This document shows, one piece after another, positions 30,995-38,610 of a stretch of 41,478 nt of DNA. Position numbers and translations under genes: made by a program. The notes beneath the pieces are model-generated. The model saw nothing but the letters and a program-made list of their open reading frames with translations. It searched no databases and was not told where the DNA came from. Position 1 is the stretch's first letter, and every line of letters starts with the position of its first letter. Source of the stretch: Solirubrobacterales bacterium (GTDB taxonomy: Bacteria > Actinomycetota > Thermoleophilia > Solirubrobacterales > 70-9); assembly GCA_009379895.1 (NCBI GenBank), contig WHSW01000009.1, positions 1 through 41,478 on the forward strand. Direction: 5' to 3'.

Positions 30995-32371
30995 TCAGGC
31001 GAAGAAGACCTGCTGGAGCAGGAACACGTTGAGGGCGATGATCAGCCCGCCCAGCACCGCCGCGATCGCCGTCAACCAGGCGGGGTTCGTCATCGCGCCC
31101 ATCACGTCGCGCTTGCGGGCGATGAGCAGCAGCGGGATCAGCGCGAACGGGATCCCGAACGAGAGCACGACCTGGCTCATGACCAGCGCATCGGTCGGAT
31201 TCACTCCGAGGCCGAGCACGATCAGGGCGGGCGCGAGGGTGATCGCGCGACGGAGGAAGACCGGGATTCGGCGCTGGATGAAGCCCTGCATGACGACCTG
31301 GCCCGACATCGTGCCGACCGACGACGAGGCGAATCCCGAGGCCAGCAGCGCGACCCCGAAGACCGTCGCCGCGTGGTCGGAGACCGTGAGCTTGAGCCCC
31401 TCGAAGGCGCCCTCGATGCTGTCGATCCCGGTCAGGTCGCCGACGTTGAACAGCGCCGCGGCCATGATCATCATCGACAGGTTGACCGCGCCGGCGATCA
31501 GCATCGCGATCACCACGTCGACCTTCTCGAAGCGCAGGATGCGCCGGCGCTCGTCGTCATTGCGCCCGACGATCCGGCGCTGGGTGAGCGCCGAGTGCAG
31601 GTAGACGACATGCGGCATCACGGTCGCGCCGATGATCCCGGTGGTGAGCAGGATGCTCTCGGTGCCGCTGAAGCCCGGGACGAAGAGATGGCTTGCGACG
31701 TCGCCGGCGTGCGGCTTGGCCCAGAAGATCTCGAACCCGAAGGAGACCAGCACGACCCCGGCCATCGCCGCGATCGCCGCCTCGAGGCGGCGAAAGCCCC
31801 GCTGCTGCAGGGCGAGGATCGCGAAGGCCCCGGCGCCGGCGATCAGGGCCGCCGGGAAGAGCGGGATTCCGAACAGCAGGTTGAGCCCGAGCGCGGCGCC
31901 GACGACCTCGGCGATGTCGGTCGCCATCGCCACGCCCTCGGCCTGCAGCCAGAGCCCGATCGAGGTCCGGCGCGAGAAGTTCTCGCGGCAGAGCTCGGGC
32001 AGGTTCTTGCCGGTCGCGATCCCGAGCTTGGCCGACTGGGTCTGGATCAGCATCGCGATCAGATTGGCGGCGACCACGACCCAGAGCAGCAGGTAGCCGA
32101 ACTGGGCCCCGGCGCTGATGTTGGTGGCGAAGTTACCCGGGTCGATGTAGGCGACCGCGGCGATGAACGCCGGCCCGAGGAAGGGCCAGATCCGCGCCGG
32201 GCCGCGCGCCCGGCCCTCGAGCGAGCGCCGGGCCGCGCGCGCGACCGCGGCCTCGCCCGGCAGCGCGCCCTCCACCCCGTTCCCTGCCTCGAGCTCGGGC
32301 CGCCCGTCGACGGCGGGCGCGGGGGCCTCGGTCGCTTCGGTCTCGAACGGTGCCTCGACCGGCTCAGTCAC
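30995..32371 (-). CDS. mntH: Nramp-family divalent metal importer
   Basis: A 458-residue, about 11-helix transporter with a 55-residue Glu/Ala-rich cytoplasmic N-terminus. The metal site is conserved: AYIDPGNFATN in TM1 and ATVMPHVVYLHSAL in TM6 (Asp, Asn and the Met that favours Mn/Fe over Ca/Mg). It imports Mn2+ or Fe2+ with protons. Its start overlaps the end of the DtxR-family gene by 8 nt, which makes it the last gene of the oxidase-ZIP-regulator-Nramp operon. The adjacent MntR-type regulator argues for manganese. Confidence 0.92.
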   Translation of the reverse strand: MTEPVEAPFETEATEAPAPAVDGRPELEAGNGVEGALPGEAAVARAARRSLEGRARGPARIWPFLGPAFIAAVAYIDPGNFATNISAGAQFGYLLLWVVVAANLIAMLIQTQSAKLGIATGKNLPELCRENFSRRTSIGLWLQAEGVAMATDIAEVVGAALGLNLLFGIPLFPAALIAGAGAFAILALQQRGFRRLEAAIAAMAGVVLVSFGFEIFWAKPHAGDVASHLFVPGFSGTESILLTTGIIGATVMPHVVYLHSALTQRRIVGRNDDERRRILRFEKVDVVIAMLIAGAVNLSMMIMAAALFNVGDLTGIDSIEGAFEGLKLTVSDHAATVFGVALLASGFASSSVGTMSGQVVMQGFIQRRIPVFLRRAITLAPALIVLGLGVNPTDALVMSQVVLSFGIPFALIPLLLIARKRDVMGAMTNPAWLTAIAAVLGGLIIALNVFLLQQVFFA

Positions 32372-33086
32372 CCTGCCCGGCCTTGCCCTCGCGCCGGGGG
32401 TCGGTGATCAGCATCCGCTGTGCCAGCTCGGTCCCGATCGCGTGCGAGGTGCCGTCGACGACGATCATCAGCGCGCCCCCGAAGGGCTCGTGATCGATGA
32501 CCGTGACCGTGGCGCCCGGCCGGATCCCGCGCTCCGCCAGGTAGCGCAGCATGCGCGGGTCGGAGTCCGAAACCCGGCCGAAGACGCCGCCCTCCCCTCG
32601 GCCTAGATCGGCGAGCGCCACCCCTCCGACCTCGGAGATCGCCAGCCGGCGGTCGGGGATCGGATCGCCGTGAGGATCGTGGCTCGGGTTGCCGAGCGCG
32701 GCCGCGATCCGCTCCTCGAGCTCCTCGGAGATGTAGTGCTCGAGCACCTCCGCCTCGTCGTGGACGCGGTCCCACGGCATCCCGAGGGCCTCGGCGAGAT
32801 AGGACTCGATCAGTCGGTGGTGGCGGACGACCTCGAGCGCGACCCGCTCCCCCGCGGCCGTCAGCGTGACGCCGCGATAGGGCTCGTGCTCGGCGATCCC
32901 GAGCTCGGCGAGCCGTTTGATCATCGCCGTCGCGGTCCCCGGCGAGACGCCGAGGCGTTCGGCGAGCGCGCCCGTGCCGACCGGCCCCTCGTCGCGGCGC
33001 GCGAGCGCGTAGATCGCCTTCGCGTAGTCCTCGACCGCCTCGGTCTGGGCGGCGTCGGGGTCGCGTCTGAGGCCGGAGTGCGCCAT
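32364..33086 (-). CDS. DtxR-family metal-dependent regulator, MntR-type ligands
   Basis: A 240-residue regulator: winged helix (about 15-75; LAERLGVSPGTATAMIKRLAELG), dimerisation/metal domain and C-terminal FeoA/SH3-like domain (about 165-235). Ligand positions are telling: EDYAKAIYAL places Asp20 where B. subtilis MntR has Asp8 (DtxR has Met10), and VHDEAEVLEH places Glu113 where MntR has Glu99 (DtxR/IdeR has Cys102). Both favour Mn2+ sensing. The ATG has AGGAGG 8 nt upstream. It sits 12 nt after the ZIP gene and overlaps the Nramp gene, so it probably controls its own operon, perhaps through the palindrome at 35536-35551. Confidence 0.9.
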   Translation of the reverse strand: MAHSGLRRDPDAAQTEAVEDYAKAIYALARRDEGPVGTGALAERLGVSPGTATAMIKRLAELGIAEHEPYRGVTLTAAGERVALEVVRHHRLIESYLAEALGMPWDRVHDEAEVLEHYISEELEERIAAALGNPSHDPHGDPIPDRRLAISEVGGVALADLGRGEGGVFGRVSDSDPRMLRYLAERGIRPGATVTVIDHEPFGGALMIVVDGTSHAIGTELAQRMLITDPRREGKAGQGD

Positions 33087-33098
33087 CGCCCAAACCTC

Positions 33099-34313
33099 CT
33101 AGACGCTGACCAGCAGGCCGGTCGCGTAGAGGGCCAGCGCCCCGGCAGCCATCGCGGTGGCGGTCGCCGCGTCGAGGAGCCGGCCCGCGGCGTCGCGCAC
33201 GGAGGGCGCGATCTGGACGATCACCTGGGCGATCGCGCCGACCCCGACCCCGAGCAGCAGCGCCGAGAGCTCCGGGCTGGTGACCGAGGCGCCGATCACG
33301 GCCCCGGCGATCGCCGGGGCCCCGGCGATCAGGCCGAGCCCGGCGAGGCCGGCGAACGAGGGGCGCTCGCGGGCCAGCGGGGCGACGATCGCGACCCCTT
33401 CGGTGGTGTTGTGGATCGCGAAGCCGACAACCAGAAACGCCCCCAGCGCCAGCTCCCCGACCGCGTAGGCGGATCCGATCGCGAGGCCCTCGCCGAGGTT
33501 GTGCAGCCCGATCCCGATCGCGACCATGAGCGCCAGCCGATTCGCGGTGGCGCCCGCCGCGGCGGCGTCCCCGCGCCGGCGGGTCAGGTAGCGGTCCAGT
33601 CCCATCAGTCCCAGGAAGGCGACGGCGGCGCCGACGAAGACGACCTCGACCCCGCCGAAGGCGCCGCCCGACCTCCCGGCCAGCTCGAGCCCCTCGAGCG
33701 TGCCGTCGAGGGCGAGGAAGCCGAGCAGGCCGACGGTCAGCGCCATCACCACGCGTATCCATCGTTCACCGGATCGGCGCAGCGCCGGCAGGAGCAGCAT
33801 CCCGAGCAGGACCGGGACGATTCCGACGTACGTCCCGAGCAGGGTCATGAGCCCGAAGAACCCGGCATCGGCGCGCGGCGTCTCGGCGGCGGCGGCGATT
33901 TCGCTCTCGATCACCGCGCCGGTCGAGGTCACCAGCGAGATCGCGTACGGCTGGCCCTCCTGCCAGGGATAGACGAGCGAGAGGGTCGTCGCGTCCAGCC
34001 TCCCGACCCGCCGCTCGCCCGCCGTGAAGTCGACGAAGGCGTCGTTGACGAACACCTGGCCGATCTCGACCGGGTCGGGGCCGGTGTTGCGGAGCGTGAG
34101 GTCGATCCGATTCGGGCTCAGCTCGGTGCGTTCGACGGCGAGCTCCTCGATCGGAGGGCCCGAGCGGTCGGGAAGGCTCTCGGACCCGAGCGCGGCGAGC
34201 AGAGCGAGGATCGCGGCGATCGCGGCGAGCGCGCCGAGCGCCAGCGCCCAGGCCGGCAGCCGCCCGAGCGGCGAGCGCGCCCTCTCCCCCGCGGCGTGTC
34301 CGCGTGCCTCCAT
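33099..34313 (-). CDS. ZIP-family metal permease with N-terminal extracytoplasmic domain
   Basis: A 404-residue membrane protein. Residues 20-43 form a first helix; residues about 50-148 form a beta-rich, Ig-like extracytoplasmic segment (ELSPNRIDLTLRNTGPDPVEIG, then FVNDAFVDF); the ZIP core follows with about eight helices. The binuclear metal site is HNLGEG at 271-276 and HNTTEG at 301-306. A plain ZIP of about 250 residues lacks the N-terminal domain. The start ATG overlaps the stop of the multicopper oxidase gene (TGATG). The ectodomain may receive metal from, or dock, the exported oxidase; this is inference. Confidence 0.85.
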   Translation of the reverse strand: MEARGHAAGERARSPLGRLPAWALALGALAAIAAILALLAALGSESLPDRSGPPIEELAVERTELSPNRIDLTLRNTGPDPVEIGQVFVNDAFVDFTAGERRVGRLDATTLSLVYPWQEGQPYAISLVTSTGAVIESEIAAAAETPRADAGFFGLMTLLGTYVGIVPVLLGMLLLPALRRSGERWIRVVMALTVGLLGFLALDGTLEGLELAGRSGGAFGGVEVVFVGAAVAFLGLMGLDRYLTRRRGDAAAAGATANRLALMVAIGIGLHNLGEGLAIGSAYAVGELALGAFLVVGFAIHNTTEGVAIVAPLARERPSFAGLAGLGLIAGAPAIAGAVIGASVTSPELSALLLGVGVGAIAQVIVQIAPSVRDAAGRLLDAATATAMAAGALALYATGLLVSV

Positions 34314-35527
34314 CAGCCAACCTCGAAGAAGCCCATCCAACCGAGCTCGGCGAACTCGGTCTTGTGGGCGTGGAACATGAACGGCCCGGGGTGCGGGAAG
34401 CGCAGCTCGCAGATCCCGCGCTGCGCCTGGCCTTGGATCACCGTGTCGCTGAACTCGGTCGGCTCGAGCCGCGTCCCGGTCGGGAAGTACTCGAAGAAGT
34501 TGCCGTGCACGTGGAATGAGTTGACCGGGTCGTACTCGAGGACGTTGACCAGGTAGATGCGCACGAGCTCGTCGCGGCGCACGCGGACCGGCTCGTGCAT
34601 GTAGTGGAACGGGATCCCGTTGACCGCGTAGAGCTGATTGCCCGCCCCGTCGAAGGTGGTGTTGTAGCCGTGCTGGACCATGACCAGCTCGTCGGCCGCC
34701 GGGCGGCCCCGCTTCGGGTCGACGATGAATGCTCCGTAGAGGCCGCGCGCGATGTGCTCGGCGAGCGGCGCCACGTGGCAGTGGTAGAGGTGCAGCCCGA
34801 AGGGCTCGGCCTCGAACTCGTACACCGTCGACCCCCCCGGCTCGATGATCCCCGCCCCGACGCCGGGGACGCCATCCATCGCCGAGGGGTGCAGCCCGTG
34901 GAAGTGCATCGTGTGCGGGTGCTCGGAGCCGTTCACGAACCTGACCCGCAGCAGCTCGCCCTCGCGGCAGCGAAGCGTCGGCCCGGGGACGCGCCCGTTG
35001 TAGGTCCAGGCCGCGAAGCGGACGCCGGGCGCGACCTCGATCTCCCGGTCGACGCCGTGCAGCTCCCACTCGCGAACCACGCGCCCGCTCGCCAGCCGCC
35101 GGGTCCGGCCGTGGTCGAAGTCGCGCAGGATCTCGGTCGGGTCGAAGCCGTTGGCGCGGTGGTCGACCGCGGCCCCGCCGCGGAAGGTCGGCCCGGCGGT
35201 GCCCGAGCCGTCGAGGTGACTGGGCACGCCGCCCCCGTGCGCGGCGTGCGAACCGGCGCCCGAGCCGCTCTCCTCCCCGAGCGCCGCGTGCAGCCCGGCG
35301 TGCGGAATCGTCTCGTGCAGCAGGGCCAGCGTCGGGGCGGCGATCACGCCGCCGGCGAGCAGCCGGCGCCTGCTCATCCCGGCGTCTCGGTCGTGACGGC
35401 CGTCGGCGTCAGCGTCGGGGCCGGGCGCGCCGGGCGCGTTGGCCGCACCGGCGTCGGCGCCGGGCCCGCCCGGCGCGTCGGCGCCGGCCTCCGACGCGTC
35501 GGTCTCCGGCTTCTTTTGGGCTCGCAC
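34313..35527 (-). CDS. Exported two-domain multicopper oxidase
   Basis: A 404-residue protein. The first about 50 residues are Ala/Gly/Asp-rich; a Tat-like SRRRLLAGG with hydrophobic stretch follows (about 52-70). Two cupredoxin domains carry four HxH motifs: HFH (208), HCH (249), HVH (339) and HAH (386), enough for a trinuclear copper cluster. Only the first domain keeps the type-1 Cys (HCHVAPLAEH); the second has HAH. The usual axial Met looks replaced by Leu (ARGLYG). This differs from NirK, which lacks the second His of HCH. Likely oxidises Mn2+, Fe2+, Cu+ or organics outside the membrane. GTG 35527 is chosen over TTG 35533 by promoter spacing; ATG 35377 (MSRRRLL) is another option. Confidence 0.85.
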   Translation of the reverse strand: MRAQKKPETDASEAGADAPGGPGADAGAANAPGAPGPDADADGRHDRDAGMSRRRLLAGGVIAAPTLALLHETIPHAGLHAALGEESGSGAGSHAAHGGGVPSHLDGSGTAGPTFRGGAAVDHRANGFDPTEILRDFDHGRTRRLASGRVVREWELHGVDREIEVAPGVRFAAWTYNGRVPGPTLRCREGELLRVRFVNGSEHPHTMHFHGLHPSAMDGVPGVGAGIIEPGGSTVYEFEAEPFGLHLYHCHVAPLAEHIARGLYGAFIVDPKRGRPAADELVMVQHGYNTTFDGAGNQLYAVNGIPFHYMHEPVRVRRDELVRIYLVNVLEYDPVNSFHVHGNFFEYFPTGTRLEPTEFSDTVIQGQAQRGICELRFPHPGPFMFHAHKTEFAELGWMGFFEVG

Positions 35528-35535
35528 AACCAAGA

Positions 35536-35551
35536 TTTTGACACATCAAAA
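35536..35551. promoter_or_regulatory. Perfect palindrome TTTTGA-CACA-TCAAAA, candidate operator of the metal operon
   Basis: A 6+4+6 bp inverted repeat, AT-rich in a GC-rich genome, directly before the multicopper oxidase start. On the minus strand a CAAAAT -10-like hexamer (35535-35540) lies within it, 7 nt before GTG 35527. A regulator bound here would block RNA polymerase. The DtxR-family protein encoded in the operon is the obvious candidate; unproven. Confidence 0.6.
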
Positions 35552-35574
35552 CCATCGGGGCCGAGGGCAATAGC

Positions 35575-35681
35575 AAGCGGGGGGGTCCCCGGGGGCAGAG
35601 CCCGGCCAAGCGGGGAGTTCCCCGGGGGCTCGAGCCTCCCGGGTGAGCGGGGGGATCCCGGGGGGCAGAGCCTCCCGGGTG
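35575..35681. repeat. Three tandem GC-rich imperfect repeats (33, 38 and 36 bp)
   Basis: Copies at 35575-35607, 35608-35645 and 35646-35681 share the pattern AGCGGGG-n-TCCCCGGGGGC-AGAGCC-CCCGGGTG. Each can fold on its GGGG/CCCC core. They lie between the oxidase operator and the divergent YgfZ-like gene. A related single copy is at 15689-15725. Confidence 0.65.
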
Positions 35682-35687
35682 AACTGT

Positions 35688-35693
35688 CAGAAT
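35688..35693 (+). promoter_or_regulatory. -10-like hexamer CAGAAT of the YgfZ-like gene
   Basis: CAGAAT, four of six to consensus, 7 nt before GTG 35701. Confidence 0.35.
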
Positions 35694-35700
35694 CGGTGGC

Positions 35701-36648
35701 GTGCAAGGCGTGACCGAGATCGAGCTCGACGGCCAGTACCGGGCGCTGCGCGAGGCGGCCGGGGTGCTCGAGCGTGAGCGCGGCTTCCTCGACGTCTCGG
35801 GCTCCGAGGCGGGCGAGTATCTGCAGGGCCAGCTCACCAACGACGTCGAGTCGCTCGCGGTCGGCGGCGGCTGCTACTCGGCGCTGCTCGACCGCAAGGG
35901 CCGCATGCAGGGCGACATGCGCGTGCTGCGCGCCGCCGACCGCTTTCGGATCGACACCGAGCCTGCGGGCGCCGACGCGGTCCGCCGCCACCTCTCGATG
36001 TACAAGGTCGGCCGTGACGTCGAGATCGCCGACCGCTCGGGCGAGCTCGCGCTGCTCTCGGTGATCGGCCCGGCGGCGAGCGAGCTCGCGCTCGCCGGCC
36101 CGCTCGCCCCCGAGCACGCCCACCGCGACGCGGCGCCGGGCGGGATCGTCTGCCTGGCGATCGCAACCGACACCGGCATCGATCTGCTCGTCGCCCGCGA
36201 CCGGGCGGGCGCGCTGAGCGAGGCACTGGTCGAGGCGGGCGCGGAGGCGGTCAGCGAGGCGGCGGCCGAGGTCGTCCGCGTCGAGGGTGGGCGCCCCCGC
36301 TTCGGACGCGAGATGAGCACCGCGACGATTCCCCAGGAGGCCGGGATCAACGAGCGCGCCGTCAGCTTCAGCAAGGGGTGCTACATCGGTCAGGAGACGG
36401 TCGCCCGGCTGCATTACAGGGGCAAGCCCAACCGGCGCCTGCGCGGGCTGCGCCTCGCGGCGCCGGTCGCCGACGGCTCGACCGTCCACCTCGACGAGCG
36501 CGAGCTAGGGGCGGTGGGCACCGCCGTGCTCTCCCCCGCCCGGGGGCCGATCGCGCTCGCGATCCTGCGCCGCGAGGCCGAGCTCGGCGCAACCGTCGAG
36601 GTCGGCGACGAAGGGGTCGCGGCCGAGGTCGTCGAGCTGCCGTTCTGA
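35701..36648 (+). CDS. YgfZ/GcvT-like folate-binding protein
   Basis: A 315-residue protein of the aminomethyltransferase-like family. The YgfZ signature KGCYIGQE is at about 224-231, in SFSKGCYIGQETVARLHYRGK, and the N-terminal EYLQGQLTNDVESL and YSALLDRKGRM are also characteristic. YgfZ binds tetrahydrofolate and helps repair or assemble some Fe-S enzymes; it has no glycine-cleavage role. The GTG start has a CAGAAT hexamer 7 nt upstream. The radical-SAM fbiC in the window is an Fe-S enzyme, but a link is speculative. A strong GC hairpin follows the stop. Confidence 0.9.
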   Translation: MQGVTEIELDGQYRALREAAGVLERERGFLDVSGSEAGEYLQGQLTNDVESLAVGGGCYSALLDRKGRMQGDMRVLRAADRFRIDTEPAGADAVRRHLSMYKVGRDVEIADRSGELALLSVIGPAASELALAGPLAPEHAHRDAAPGGIVCLAIATDTGIDLLVARDRAGALSEALVEAGAEAVSEAAAEVVRVEGGRPRFGREMSTATIPQEAGINERAVSFSKGCYIGQETVARLHYRGKPNRRLRGLRLAAPVADGSTVHLDERELGAVGTAVLSPARGPIALAILRREAELGATVEVGDEGVAAEVVELPF

Positions 36649-36653
36649 GCCCC

Positions 36654-36683
36654 GGGCGCCGCCGGCGCAGCGCCGCGGCGCCC
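36654..36683 (+). terminator. Strong GC hairpin after the YgfZ-like gene
   Basis: Arms GGGCGCCGC (36654-36662) and GCGGCGCCC (36675-36683), with a further inner GGCG/CGCC stem. It starts 5 nt after the stop codon. No T-run. Confidence 0.5.
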
Positions 36684-36707
36684 CCGGCGCTTCCGCTGGC
36701 GGTCCAC

Positions 36708-36713
36708 TAGGGT
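36708..36713 (+). promoter_or_regulatory. -10 hexamer TAGGGT of the small lipoprotein gene
   Basis: TAGGGT, 10 nt before the ATG at 36724. Confidence 0.55.
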
Positions 36714-36723
36714 TGGCTGCGTT

Positions 36724-37143
36724 ATGGGCCCGTGGAGGAGGGTGATGGCGGGCGGCGTGGCGCTCGTGGCGTCGGTGGCGGTCGCCGCCTGCGGCGCGGA
36801 GGACTTCCCCAACGATCCGCGGCCCCCGGCGCCGATCCAACTCAGCGCCCTGATCAAGGACCGCCAGGTCTCGCTCGGCCCGCGCTCGGGCGTCGGCGCC
36901 GGCCTCGCCAGGATCACGATCTCGAACCAGACCCGCGACCCCGTCACGCTCGTGCTCGAGGGCCCCAGGAACAACGCCAGCGACGAGATCGTCCCCGGCG
37001 GGGTCGGCAGCATGCAGGTCGACCTCGAGCGGGGCGACTACACGGTCTCCGCCGCCGACGAGGCGACGGCCGAGCGGCGCGAGACCACCCTGCGGGTCGG
37101 CCCCGAGCGCAAGAGCTCGCAGAACGAGCTGCTCCTGCCGTAG
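36724..37143 (+). CDS. Small putative lipoprotein, unknown function
   Basis: A 139-residue exported protein: MGPWRRVMAGG, a hydrophobic stretch and a lipobox VAAC at about 19-23. The mature part is a single beta-rich domain (SLGPRSGVGAGLARITISNQT, VTLVLEGP, and SMQVDLERGDYTVSAAD) of cupredoxin- or Ig-like character, without visible metal ligands. No family assigned. A TAGGGT hexamer 10 nt upstream supports the ATG. Confidence 0.7.
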   Translation: MGPWRRVMAGGVALVASVAVAACGAEDFPNDPRPPAPIQLSALIKDRQVSLGPRSGVGAGLARITISNQTRDPVTLVLEGPRNNASDEIVPGGVGSMQVDLERGDYTVSAADEATAERRETTLRVGPERKSSQNELLLP

Positions 37144-37169
37144 CTCCAGGGCCCCCGCGGCACGCCGTG

Positions 37170-38474
37170 TTAGTCGGGGTCAGCCTCGGCGACCAGCGAG
37201 TCGATCTGCGCCAGCTTCGCCTCGAGCGCGGCGACCATCGCGTCGAGCCCGTCGCGCGCCCGGTCGGACTGCGACTTGACCCCGGTCAGCGCGGAGCGAA
37301 TCGCCTGCGCCTGCTTGAGCGTCGAGACCGCCTCCGAGGCCGCGTCGCGCACGGCCGCCGCGTCGACGGTCAGGTCGCGATCGCGGGCCATCGCGACCCG
37401 CGCCGCGGCGAGCCGGTACGCGACGCCGAGCCCGAGGCCCCCAGGCTGCTCGCGATCGACCGCGATGATCAGCTTGTTGCCCTCGTACTCGGTCAGCTGC
37501 TCGCGGCCGGCGGGCACGTTCTCGTCGCCCGCGACCACCAGCACGCCGAACGATGCCGCGCGCGCCTCCATGGCGGCGTTCAGCTCACCCCAGGCCCTGT
37601 TCTTGGTCAGCTGCTTGTCCTTGGCCTCGAAGACGATCCGGCCGCGCGCGCAGCCCTCGCAGGCACCGATCTCGACCAGCGTGTCGCCCTTCTTGCCGCC
37701 GCCCTCGGCCTGCTCGGCGCCAGTGTGCGCGGCGAGGTCGCCGCGGGCGCCGGCGACCGCCTCGATCGCGTCGTGCACGCGCTCCTCGAAGGTGAGTCCC
37801 TTGCGCGTCCCGACCGCCTCGACCTCGGCCAGCTCGAGCTCGTGGTCCTGCTTGTCGAGCAGGCGGGCGAGGTGCTCCTTGAGCTCGGAGACCTGGGCCT
37901 GCATGGCGCGCGACTGGGTGGCGTGCGACTCGCGCAGCCGCTCGGCCTCCTGGCGGTGGCGCTCCTCGGCCTCGACCAGCCGCTTGCCGATCCGCACCTG
38001 CATCGCGACCAGCGGGTTGGCCGCGTCCTCGGACGTCAGCCTGCGCAGCAGCTCGTCGCGCTGCTGGCGCGACTCCGCGGTGACGATCTCGCGGATCTGC
38101 GCCTGGACCGAGTCGTTGCGCTCGGCGCCGAAGGCGACCGCGAGTCGCTCGGCGAAGGACTCGGCGCCCTCCTCGAGGGTGCCGCCCAGCTTGCGGTCGA
38201 GCTCTCCGAGGCCGGCCTCGAGCTCGCGGCGCACGTAGTCGACATTGGCGGCCGTCTCCTCGCTGTCGAGCACCCGGCTGCCGATCTCGACCGCCCTGCG
38301 CACGGTCTCGACGGCGGGCCTGCCGGCGGCTGCGCGCTCGCGCACCAGCTTCGCCGCGCGCGCGTCGGCGACCTCGAGTCGCTCGATCACCAGCCGGTCG
38401 TCGATCGCGCGCACCGAGCCGTCGCCGGCGGTGCCGTCGTCGAGGGGGAGCTGGGGTCGTTCGGATGCCTCCAT
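37170..38474 (-). CDS. Coiled-coil protein with PD-(D/E)XK-like nuclease motif
   Basis: A 434-residue protein. Residues about 60-220 form long helices with coiled-coil character (RLVEAEERHRQEAERLRESHAT). Residues about 228-330 have the order FEERVHDAI, GDTLVEIG, then RIVFEAKDKQ, so Asp264 and Glu283-x-Lys285 could form a PD-(D/E)XK site. A Cys pair GACEGCARG (near 271-275) lies between. The C-terminus is again helical. The layout recalls RmuC and DUF2130-type proteins, but I do not recognise the family. The ATG at 38474 is chosen because TACCTT lies 10 nt upstream; the in-frame GTG at 38483 abuts that hexamer. Confidence 0.75.
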   Translation of the reverse strand: MEASERPQLPLDDGTAGDGSVRAIDDRLVIERLEVADARAAKLVRERAAAGRPAVETVRRAVEIGSRVLDSEETAANVDYVRRELEAGLGELDRKLGGTLEEGAESFAERLAVAFGAERNDSVQAQIREIVTAESRQQRDELLRRLTSEDAANPLVAMQVRIGKRLVEAEERHRQEAERLRESHATQSRAMQAQVSELKEHLARLLDKQDHELELAEVEAVGTRKGLTFEERVHDAIEAVAGARGDLAAHTGAEQAEGGGKKGDTLVEIGACEGCARGRIVFEAKDKQLTKNRAWGELNAAMEARAASFGVLVVAGDENVPAGREQLTEYEGNKLIIAVDREQPGGLGLGVAYRLAAARVAMARDRDLTVDAAAVRDAASEAVSTLKQAQAIRSALTGVKSQSDRARDGLDAMVAALEAKLAQIDSLVAEADPD

Positions 38475-38484
38475 CGGACTCACG

Positions 38485-38490
38485 AAGGTA
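38485..38490 (-). promoter_or_regulatory. -10 hexamer TACCTT of the coiled-coil gene
   Basis: TACCTT, 10 nt before the ATG at 38474. Confidence 0.5.
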
Positions 38491-38561
38491 GTCGGGCGCG
38501 CGGACGGGTTCCTGACGCCCTGGCCCGCGCCGGGTCCGGCGATCGACCCGGCGAGCGCCTG

Positions 38562-38567
38562 TAGCAT
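38562..38567 (+). promoter_or_regulatory. -10 hexamer TAGCAT of the ccr gene
   Basis: TAGCAT lies 43 nt before the TTG, with GGGGAG (38596-38601) 9 nt upstream of the start; this gene has a leader. Confidence 0.45.
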
Positions 38568-38610
38568 GCGGCGCGCTCGAGAGGACCACGACCGAGGGGA
38601 GTGAGCGCAG

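Noticed and set aside
34313-35527. Copper nitrite reductase (NirK)
   Set aside because: The HCH motif and four HxH pairs indicate a trinuclear oxidase site; NirK has HCA and no trinuclear cluster.
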